Origin: Streptomyces cellostaticus
GTDB lineage: Bacteria > Actinomycetota > Actinomycetes > Streptomycetales > Streptomycetaceae
Assembly: GCF_001513965.1 (NCBI RefSeq)
Contig: NZ_KQ948026.1
Span: 62,001 to 126,000 of the forward strand
Length of the DNA stretch: 64,000 nucleotides
Reading direction: 5' to 3'
Part shown: positions 57,901 to 64,000 of the stretch, piece after piece
Numbering within the stretch: position 1 is the first letter of the stretch
How the letters are laid out: the number at the start of each line of letters is the position of its first letter
Notes under the pieces: model-generated
Seen by the model: only the letters and a program-made list of their open reading frames with translations
Told to the model about the DNA's origin: nothing
The model's database searches: none
Position numbers and translations under genes: made by a program

Positions 57901-60900
57901 TGACGATGCGTACGAGGCCACAGCCCTTGACGAGCCGATCGCCATCGTGGGCATGGCATGCCGGCTGCCGGGAGGGGTCGCCTCTCCGGAGGACCTGTGG
58001 CGTCTGGTCAGCGGCGAGGTCGATGCGGTCGGCGGATTCCCGACCAACCGAGGCTGGGACCTTGATTCGCTCTTCACCACCGATCCGGACAGCCCCGGCA
58101 AGACCTACGCCACCAAAGGTGGTTTCCTGCACGATGCGGACCGGTTCGATGCCGAGTTCTTCGGCATCAGTCCCCGCGAGGCGGCGGCGATGGAGCCCCA
58201 GCAGCGGCTGCTGCTGGAGACGGCCTGGGAGGCCTTCGAGCAGGCGGGCATCGACCCCGCCGCACTGCGCGGCACCCGCACCGGTGTGTACGTGGGCGCG
58301 ACGGCACAGGAGTACGGGCCACGGCTGCACGAACCGTCCGGCGGATACGACGGCTACCTGCTGACGGGCAACACCGCCAGTGTGGCCTCGGGCCGGCTGG
58401 CCTACACCTTCGGACTGCAGGGCCCGGCGGTGACGGTCGACACCGCCTGCTCGTCCTCGCTCGTCGCGCTCCACCTCGCCGCGCAGTCGCTGCGCCAGGG
58501 CGAGTCCTCCGTGGCCATCGCCGGCGGTGTGTCCGTCATGGCTACGCCCGGCATGTTCGTGGAGTTCTCCCGGCAGCGCGGGCTGTCGCCGGACGGGCGT
58601 TGCAAGGCGTTCTCGTCGTCGGCGGACGGTACGGGCTGGGCCGAGGGCGTGGGTCTGCTGGTGCTGGAGCGGCTGTCGGACGCGGAGCGCAACGGGCACC
58701 AGGTGCTCGCGGTGATCCGTGGTTCCGCCGTGAACCAGGATGGTGCGAGCAACGGTCTGACGGCCCCGAACGGGCCTTCGCAGGAGCGGGTCATCCGCGC
58801 CGCGCTGGCCAACGCCCGCCTGTCGGCGTCCGAGGTGGACGCGGTGGAGGCGCACGGCACGGGCACCAAGCTCGGCGACCCGATCGAGGCGCAGGCGCTG
58901 CTGGCCACCTACGGCCAGGACCGCGAAGAGCCGCTTCGACTCGGCTCGCTGAAGTCGAACATCGGTCACACGCAGGCCGCGGCGGGTGTCGCGGGCGTGA
59001 TCAAGATGGTCATGGCCATGCGTAACGGGGTTCTCCCGGCGACGCTGCACGTGGACGAGCCGACCTCGCACGTCGATTGGTCGGCCGGTGCGGTGGAGCT
59101 GCTGACGCAGGCCCAGGAGTGGCCGGAGCTCGACCGTCCGCGCCGGGCGGGCATCTCGTCCTTCGGCATCAGCGGTACCAACGCACACCTCATCGTCGAG
59201 CAGGTCACGGAGATCGAAGCTCCGGTGGAGGAGCTGTCGGTGTCGGGTCCGGTGCCGTGGGTGGTGTCGGGCAAGTCGGGGGCTGCTCTGTCGGAGCAGG
59301 CGGATCGGCTGGTGTCGTTCCTGGAGGAGCGGCCGGAGCTGGACGTCGTGGCCGTGGGCCGTTCGTTGGCCGCATCGCGTGCTCGTTTCGATCACCGTGC
59401 GGTGGTCGTGGGGGAGACCCGTGAGGAACTCCTGGACGCCCTGCGGGCGCTGACCCCGGGCGAGGCCGTCTCGGCGGGTCCGGTGGCGTTCCTGTTCTCG
59501 GGGCAGGGCAGTCAGCGTGTGGGTATGGGACGTGAGTTGTACGCGGCGGAGCCGGTGTTCGCTGCTGCGTTCGACGAGGTTGTCGGGGCGTTGGACGTCC
59601 ACTTGGACCGTTCGCTCGCCGGGGTGATCGAGGGCGAGCCGGAGCTGCTTCAGCGGACGGTGTTCACTCAGCCGGCGTTGTTCGCGGTCGAGGTTGCCCT
59701 GTTCCGGCTGCTGTCTCATTACGGGGTGACCCCGGATTATCTGGTGGGTCATTCGGTGGGTGAGCTGGCGGCGGCCCATGTGGCGGGTGTGCTGTCGCTT
59801 GAGGACGCTGCGCGTTTGGTGTGTGCGCGGGCGCGTCTGATGGAGGGTGTTGCCGAGGGCGGCGCGATGGTCGCCCTGAACGCGGGCGGAGCGCGCGTTG
59901 CCGGGTGGCTCGAGGGTCGTTCCGGTGTGGATGTGGCCGGGTTCAACAGCCCTGCCGGCACCGTGATTTCGGGTGACGAGACGGCAGTGCTCGAAGTCCT
60001 GGAGCTGGCTCGCGGGGAGGGTGTGAAGGCGACGCGGCTGAAGGTGAGCCACGCTTTCCACTCCGCGCACCTGGACGGAATGCTGGCGGAGCTCACTGAG
60101 GTTGCACGGGAGTTGACCTATTCGGCTCCCCGGATCCCGGTGGTGTCGAATGTCACCGGTGAGGTGGTCGAGGAGTTCACTGCCGAGTACTGGGCTGTTC
60201 AGGCCCGTTCGGCGGTCCGTTTCGCCGATGGCATCGCCACGCTGGCCGGTCTTGGTGTGACGGCGTTCGTGGAGCTGGGTCCCGACGGGACGCTCGCGGG
60301 TCTGACGGGCGAGTGCCTGGCCGACACCGAGGGCATCGTCGTGGTTCCGGTGCTGCGCAAGGACCGGGCCGAGAAGCGTTCCCTCCTCGCCGCCCTGGGC
60401 GCTGTGCACGCACATGGTGTGGGTGTGGACTGGGAGGGGTTCCTGCCGGGTTCCGGTGTGGTGGAGCTGCCGACGTATGCGTTCCAGCGTGAGCGTTTCT
60501 GGTTGGACGCGCCGCGTTCCGGTGATGCGGCGGGTCTGGGTCTGACGGCTGTGGATCATCCGTTGTTGGCTGCGTTGATCACGGAGCCTGATGGTGATGC
60601 GGTGCAGTTCTCGGCCTCGGTGTCGTTGTCTTCGCATCCGTGGCTGGCCGATCACGCGATCGGTGGGACGGTCCTGGTTCCGGGGACGGTGTTCCTGGAG
60701 CTCGCGGGCACCGCGGCCGAGCAGCTGGGTTACGCCACCGTCGAGGAACTCACCCTCCAGGCACCCCTGATCCTCTCGGAGAAGACGGGCGCTCAGCTGC
60801 GGCTGACCGTCGACCGGGCCGACGCGCGCGGCGATCGTCAGTTCACCGTGTACTCGCGGACCGGCGAAGAGCAGTGGACCGCCCACGCGGCCGGCCTGCT

Positions 60901-63900
60901 CACGTCCTCCGTCCCCTCGCCGGGCGTTTCCCTGGACCAGTGGCCCCCGGCCGGTGGCACCCCCATCCCGCTGGACGGCGTCTACGACCGCCTCGACGAC
61001 TTGGGCTACGGCTACGGGCCGGCCTTCCACGGCCTGCGCGCCGCCTGGCGCGCCGGCGACGACCTCTTCGCCGAGGTCGTCCTGCCCGACCAGCTCCACC
61101 CCGAAGCCGCGCGCTTCGGCGTGCACCCCGCCGTCCTCGACGCGGTTCTGCATCCGCTCGTGCTGGAGGCCGCGGCCTCGGCGCAGGACGACAGCACGAT
61201 CCGTCTGCCGTTCTCGTTCTCGGGCTTCGTGCTGCACGCGGTCGGTGCCACGGTGCTGCGCGTCCGCTGGACCCGTACCGGCCAGGACACGGCCCGTCTC
61301 GCACTCGCCGACGGCGCCGGCGCTCCGGTGGCGGCGATCGAGTCGGCCACCCTGCGGCCGATCGCCCGTGATCAGCTCGCCGTTGCCGGCCCGGCCGTGG
61401 AGTCCCTGTACCGGGTGGCCTGGGAGGCCGTCCCGGCGGCCGAGCCGGTCGCCGACCAGCGGTGGGTCCGGCTGGGCGAGGCGCCCTACGCCGACCTCGC
61501 CGCGCTCGGCGCCGCGGTCGACGACGGATCTGCCGTACCGGAGTTCGTGGTGATCGGCGAGCAGGAGCTCGTCGTCGGCACCACCGGTGATGTACTCGAC
61601 CAGACCCACGCCACGGCGGCGCGCGGGCTGGAGGCGGTGCGGGAATGGCTGGCCGCCCCGCAGTTCGCGGAGAGCCGCCTCGTCCTCGTCGTACCGGACG
61701 GCGCGCTGCACACGGCCCCGCTCGTGGGCCTGATCCGTACTGCGCAGACCGAGCAGCCCGGCCGACTGGTCCTCGCCCACGTGGATGAGGATGGTCCGGA
61801 GCTGCTGCCTGCCGTGCTGGCTTCGGGCGAGCCCGAGGTGGCGGTGCGGGGCGGCGGGTTGTTCGTGCCGCGTCTGGCGCGTGCCGCGGGTGCCGTGGCG
61901 GGTGCGGTGGAGGGTCTGGATCCGGAGGGTACGGTCCTGGTGACCGGTGCTCTGGGTACGTTGGGCCGTCTGGTGGCGCGTCGGCTGGTGACGCATCACG
62001 GTGCGCGGCACCTGCTGTTGGTGTCGCGTCGTGGTGGTGAGACCCCGGGTGCCGCCGAGTTCGTGGCGGAGCTGGCGGAGTTGGGTGCGCGGGCTCGGGT
62101 GGCGGCGTGCGACGTGTCGGACTTCGACGCGCTGGCGGGTCTGCTGGACGAGGTGGCGATCGAGCGTCCGCTGACTGCCGTGGTGCATACGGCGGGTGTC
62201 CTGGACGACGCGACGGTCGCCTCGCTGTCGGCCGGTCATCTGGAGCGGGTGATGCGTCCGAAGGTGGACGCGGCCTGGAACCTCCACCGCCTCACCGAGT
62301 CCCTCGGCCTTGCCTCGTTCGTCATGTTCTCGTCCATCGCGGGTCTCATGGGCAACGCCGGCCAGGCCAACTACGCGGCAGCGAACACCTTCCTCGACGC
62401 CCTCGCGCAGCACCGCCGCGCCCGGAACCTGCCCGCCACCTCCCTCGCGTGGAGCCTGTGGGACAGCGCCGACGGCATGGCCGGAACCCTCGCCGACGCC
62501 GACGTCGCGCGGTGGAAGCGGAGCGGAATCGTCCCGCTGGCCCCGGAACTGGGTCTCGATCTGTTCGACGCGGCGCTCGCCTCGGCGGAGCCGCTGCTGG
62601 TCCCCGCCGAACTCGACCTGGGCGCCCTGCGCGCCCGGGCCCAGGAGAACGCGCTCCCCGAGCTGTTCACCGGCCTGGTCCGCGGCCGCCGCCGGCAGGC
62701 GGCCGGCGCCGCCATCGGCGCCGACTCGTCATGGGTCCAGAGGCTGACCGCGCTGGCCGCGGAGGAGCGGGCGCAGGCCGTACTCCAGACCGTACGGGAG
62801 ACCGTGGGGCTGGTTCTCGGGCACGGGGCCGACGCCGACATCGACCCGGCCAAGGCATTCAAGGACACCGGCTTCGACTCCCTCACGGGTGTCGAACTGC
62901 GCAACCGGCTCAACTCGGTGACCGGGCTGCGACTGCCCACCACCCTCGTGTTCGACCACCCGTCGCCCCAGGCGGTGGCGGACTTCCTGCTGGACCGGCT
63001 CGGCGCGACCGGAACGGCTGTCGTCCCCTCGACGGCCGCCCACGCCCCGGGACTGGACGAGCCGATCGCCGTGGTCGGTATGGGGTGCCGCTACCCGGGC
63101 GGGGTCTCCTCGCCGGAGGACCTGTGGCGGCTCGTGGCGGAGGGCCGGGACGCGATCGACGAGTTCCCGTCCGACCGCGGCTGGGACGTGGAAGGCCTCT
63201 TCGACCCGGACCCCGAGAAGATCGGCAAGTCGTACACGCGCAAGGGCGGATTCCTCCACGAGGCAGCGGAGTTCGATGCCGAGTTCTTCGGTCTGAGTCC
63301 GCGCGAGGCGATCGCGACCGACCCGCAGCAGCGTGTGCTGCTGGAGGTCGCGTGGGAGGCGCTGGAGCGTGCGGGAGTCGACCCCGCCTCGCTGCGCGGT
63401 TCCTCGACCGGTGTCTACGCGGGTGTGATGTACAACGACTACGGGTCGAGGCTGGGGAGCGCTCCGGAGGGCTTCGAGGGGCACTTGCTGACGGGCACGA
63501 TCTCGAGCGTCCTGTCGGGCCGGGTGGCTTACACGTTCGGTTTTGAGGGGCCGGCGGTGACGCTGGACACGGCGTGTTCCTCGTCGCTGGTGGCGGTGCA
63601 CCTGGCCGCTCAGGCGCTGCGCCAGGGCGAGTGCTCGATGGCACTCGCCGGCGGTGTCACCGTGATGTCCACGCCGACGACCTTTGTCGAGTTCTCGCGT
63701 CAGCGTGGTCTGTCGCCGGACGGGACCTGCAAGTCGTTCGCGGCTTCGGCGGACGGTACGGGTTGGGGCGAGGGCGCGGGCATGCTGGTGCTGGAGCGTC
63801 TGTCGGACGCTCAGCGGCTCGGGCACAACATCCTTGGTGTGATCCGTGGGTCCGCGGTCAACCAGGACGGTGCGAGCAACGGCCTCACCGCCCCCAACGG

Positions 63901-64000
63901 GCCCTCGCAGGAACGCGTCATCCGCCAGGCCCTCGCCAACGCCCGCCTCGCTCCGCACGAGGTGGACGCGGTCGAGGCGCACGGCACCGGTACCCGGCTC
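54956..64000 (+). CDS. Modular type I polyketide synthase, 3' truncated by window edge: KSQ-AT-ACP / KS-AT-DH-KR-ACP / KS...
   Basis: An open frame of 3,015 codons with no stop before the window ends. Loading module: a KS-like domain whose active-site Cys is Gln ([13 protein letters not shown], Gln170), a KSQ decarboxylase; AT with Ser620 in GHSVGE and HAFH (719-722), the malonyl signature; ACP with Ser932 in [12 protein letters not shown]. Module 1: KS (Cys1165 in DTACSSS), AT (GHSVGE, HAFH 1699-1702, malonyl), DH (His1900 in [13 protein letters not shown], Asp2062 in [12 protein letters not shown]), KR ([19 protein letters not shown]-type motif in [14 protein letters not shown], Tyr2473 in GQANYAAAN), ACP (Ser2642 in [12 protein letters not shown]). 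Module 2 begins with an intact KS (Cys2874). Prediction: acetate starter from malonyl, then one double bond. There is no N-terminal docking domain, as expected for the first PKS protein. Confidence 0.95.
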   Translation, partial: MVEFQADTSISTEAIAIVGMSCRLPHAENPAQLWQLLRDGRSAIGAPPAGRPELPSRPGGYLEDVSGFDAGFFGISPREASSMDPQQRLMLELAWEALEDARILPSGLADSRTGVFVGVIADDYAALTRQHGVEAITRHTLTGLNRGVIANRISYTLGLHGPSAAVDTGQSSSLVAVHLAVESLRRGESAMAIAGGVNLNVVPDSTIGAERFGALSPDGLSFTFDARANGYVRGEGGAFVVLKPLHAAIEDGDPVYCVLHGSAMNNDGTTEGLTVPSPAGQQDVLRQAYERAKVSAEQVQYVELHGTGTKVGDPIEASALGAVLGDGRVDGAELRVGSVKTNVGHLEGAAGIVGLLKAALCIRNRELVPSLNFETPNPDIPFDELKLAVQRSVEAWPRPEEPLYAGVSSFGMGGTNCHVVLSDWRTEWAAAEELPGAESGSGVVPWVVSGKSAEAVAGQAGRLASFLEGRPGLDVAAVGRSLAVSRARFDHRAVVVGETREELLDALRALAAGAPAAGVVSGRAVPDGPVAFLFSGQGSQRVGMGRELYAAEPVFAAAFDEVVGALDVHLDRSLAGVIEGEPELLQRTVFTQPALFAVEVALFRLLSHYGVTPDYLVGHSVGELAAAHVAGVLSLEDAARLVCARARLMEGVAEGGAMVALNAGGARVAGWLEGRSGVDVAGFNSPAGTVISGDETAVLEVLELARGEGVKATRLKVSHAFHSAHLDGMLAELTEVARELTYSAPRIPVVSNVTGEVVEEFTAEYWAVQARSAVRFADGIATLAGLGVTAFVELGPDATLAGLAGECLADAEGMVVVPVLRRDRAEKRSLLAALGAVHAHGVEVDWEGFLPGSGLVDLPTYAFQREPFWLDGPAIGPVQVRTGAARRSGPKRSVPRGDELELVRAHVAAVLGHGSARDVDIDTTFKDLGFDSLSAVELRNALNRATGLSLPSGLLFNYPTPAVLAEHLRDELRGLDQGQGQDDDAYEATALDEPIAIVGMACRLPGGVASPEDLWRLVSGEVDAVGGFPTNRGWDLDSLFTTDPDSPGKTYATKGGFLHDADRFDAEFFGISPREAAAMEPQQRLLLETAWEAFEQAGIDPAALRGTRTGVYVGATAQEYGPRLHEPSGGYDGYLLTGNTASVASGRLAYTFGLQGPAVTVDTACSSSLVALHLAAQSLRQGESSVAIAGGVSVMATPGMFVEFSRQRGLSPDGRCKAFSSSADGTGWAEGVGLLVLERLSDAERNGHQVLAVIRGSAVNQDGASNGLTAPNGPSQERVIRAALANARLSASEVDAVEAHGTGTKLGDPIEAQALLATYGQDREEPLRLGSLKSNIGHTQAAAGVAGVIKMVMAMRNGVLPATLHVDEPTSHVDWSAGAVELLTQAQEWPELDRPRRAGISSFGISGTNAHLIVEQVTEIEAPVEELSVSGPVPWVVSGKSGAALSEQADRLVSFLEERPELDVVAVGRSLAASRARFDHRAVVVGETREELLDALRALTPGEAVSAGPVAFLFSGQGSQRVGMGRELYAAEPVFAAAFDEVVGALDVHLDRSLAGVIEGEPELLQRTVFTQPALFAVEVALFRLLSHYGVTPDYLVGHSVGELAAAHVAGVLSLEDAARLVCARARLMEGVAEGGAMVALNAGGARVAGWLEGRSGVDVAGFNSPAGTVISGDETAVLEVLELARGEGVKATRLKVSHAFHSAHLDGMLAELTEVARELTYSAPRIPVVSNVTGEVVEEFTAEYWAVQARSAVRFADGIATLAGLGVTAFVELGPDGTLAGLTGECLADTEGIVVVPVLRKDRAEKRSLLAALGAVHAHGVGVDWEGFLPGSGVVELPTYAFQRERFWLDAPRSGDAAGLGLTAVDHPLLAALITEPDGDAVQFSASVSLSSHPWLADHAIGGTVLVPGTVFLELAGTAAEQLGYATVEELTLQAPLILSEKTGAQLRLTVDRADARGDRQFTVYSRTGEEQWTAHAAGLLTSSVPSPGVSLDQWPPAGGTPIPLDGVYDRLDDLGYGYGPAFHGLRAAWRAGDDLFAEVVLPDQLHPEAARFGVHPAVLDAVLHPLVLEAAASAQDDSTIRLPFSFSGFVLHAVGATVLRVRWTRTGQDTARLALADGAGAPVAAIESATLRPIARDQLAVAGPAVESLYRVAWEAVPAAEPVADQRWVRLGEAPYADLAALGAAVDDGSAVPEFVVIGEQELVVGTTGDVLDQTHATAARGLEAVREWLAAPQFAESRLVLVVPDGALHTAPLVGLIRTAQTEQPGRLVLAHVDEDGPELLPAVLASGEPEVAVRGGGLFVPRLARAAGAVAGAVEGLDPEGTVLVTGALGTLGRLVARRLVTHHGARHLLLVSRRGGETPGAAEFVAELAELGARARVAACDVSDFDALAGLLDEVAIERPLTAVVHTAGVLDDATVASLSAGHLERVMRPKVDAAWNLHRLTESLGLASFVMFSSIAGLMGNAGQANYAAANTFLDALAQHRRARNLPATSLAWSLWDSADGMAGTLADADVARWKRSGIVPLAPELGLDLFDAALASAEPLLVPAELDLGALRARAQENALPELFTGLVRGRRRQAAGAAIGADSSWVQRLTALAAEERAQAVLQTVRETVGLVLGHGADADIDPAKAFKDTGFDSLTGVELRNRLNSVTGLRLPTTLVFDHPSPQAVADFLLDRLGATGTAVVPSTAAHAPGLDEPIAVVGMGCRYPGGVSSPEDLWRLVAEGRDAIDEFPSDRGWDVEGLFDPDPEKIGKSYTRKGGFLHEAAEFDAEFFGLSPREAIATDPQQRVLLEVAWEALERAGVDPASLRGSSTGVYAGVMYNDYGSRLGSAPEGFEGHLLTGTISSVLSGRVAYTFGFEGPAVTLDTACSSSLVAVHLAAQALRQGECSMALAGGVTVMSTPTTFVEFSRQRGLSPDGTCKSFAASADGTGWGEGAGMLVLERLSDAQRLGHNILGVIRGSAVNQDGASNGLTAPNGPSQERVIRQALANARLAPHEVDAVEAHGTGTRL
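56536..57260 (+). repeat. AT-domain DNA repeat, copy 1 (loading module)
   Basis: Nearly identical to 59476-60200 at a fixed offset of 2,940 bases; only scattered, mostly third-position differences are visible. Past about 57260 the copies diverge quickly. Confidence 0.88.
59476..60200 (+). repeat. AT-domain DNA repeat, copy 2 (module 1)
   Basis: Second copy of the acyltransferase-domain repeat. The flanking KS and post-AT linker sequences of the two modules are far less alike, so homogenisation is limited to the AT core. Confidence 0.88.

Noticed and set aside
55601-62413. A 2,270-codon open frame on the minus strand
   Set aside because: It is the antisense shadow of the PKS gene. High GC at third positions keeps the complementary frame open; it is rich in Arg, His and Gln and has no domain.
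1-64000. tRNA, rRNA, insertion-sequence inverted ends and prophage att sites
   Set aside because: I looked for cloverleaf-type segments, transposase genes with DDE motifs and integrase genes and found none that hold up; only a possible transposase remnant near 50.1 kb.
54956-64000. Trans-AT organisation of the PKS
   Set aside because: Both complete modules contain an intact integrated AT with GHSVGE and HAFH.

Overview
The window is high-GC, dense, strand-switching DNA with GTG and TTG starts, convergent terminator hairpins, an acyl-CoA carboxylase set with an epsilon subunit, Mca (mycothiol), HutH, XRE-DUF5753/DUF397 regulators and a modular type I polyketide synthase. This combination indicates a Streptomyces chromosome. 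From memory, and not checked here, the gene order from the flavoprotein dehydrogenase through accA2, maf, accE, pccB, birA, cya, hutH, metB, ilvA, greA and mca resembles the conserved core around SCO4919-SCO4968 of S. coelicolor, interrupted by accessory islands.

Layout. 1-8.7 kb: flavoprotein dehydrogenase (5' end outside the window), DeoR regulator, biotin carboxylase accA2, a membrane protein, maf, a 42-aa membrane peptide (mmpB), accE, pccB, and divergent birA that biotinylates the carboxylase. 8.9-14.7 kb: adenylate cyclase, crotonase, GAF-GGDEF protein and histidine ammonia-lyase. 14.7-21.5 kb: secreted and envelope proteins (two lipoproteins, one an L,D-transpeptidase; a LADTG sortase substrate; a large subtilase) plus an ABC ATPase fragment. 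21.5-29.2 kb: accessory DNA with a frameshifted gene, an ATPase / XRE-DUF5753 / DUF397 regulatory locus, an ABM-globin fusion, an MmyB-type regulator with its alcohol dehydrogenase, a deletion-fused siderophore-uptake relic and a family S51 peptidase-like protein.

29.3-33.6 kb: one 1,419-residue gene joins a STAND/NACHT-like NTPase, eleven nearly identical 31-32-residue HEAT-like repeats and a C-terminal nucleoside phosphorylase/nucleosidase domain. It looks like a single-gene NLR-type immune (antiphage) protein and is the strongest candidate in the window for an undescribed system. 33.6-46.4 kb returns to core genes: paralogous membrane-anchored proteins flanking an M48 protease, metB, a sigma-like gene, marR, ilvA, a DrrAB-type exporter, greA, a DUF4307 gene and mca. 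46.5-49.7 kb is an NB-ARC/TPR protein with an Arg in its P-loop.

50.4-64 kb opens a biosynthetic cluster: acyl-AMP ligase, 5-aminolevulinate synthase-type enzyme and a second ligase (the three-enzyme set known from C5N, 2-amino-3-hydroxycyclopent-2-enone, pathways), followed by a type I PKS that runs off the window. Its KSQ-AT-ACP loading module, malonyl-type ATs and a KS-AT-DH-KR-ACP module predict an acetate-started polyene or unsaturated chain, probably capped as a C5N amide. Limits: domain and family calls are by eye; no alignment, HMM or database search was run.
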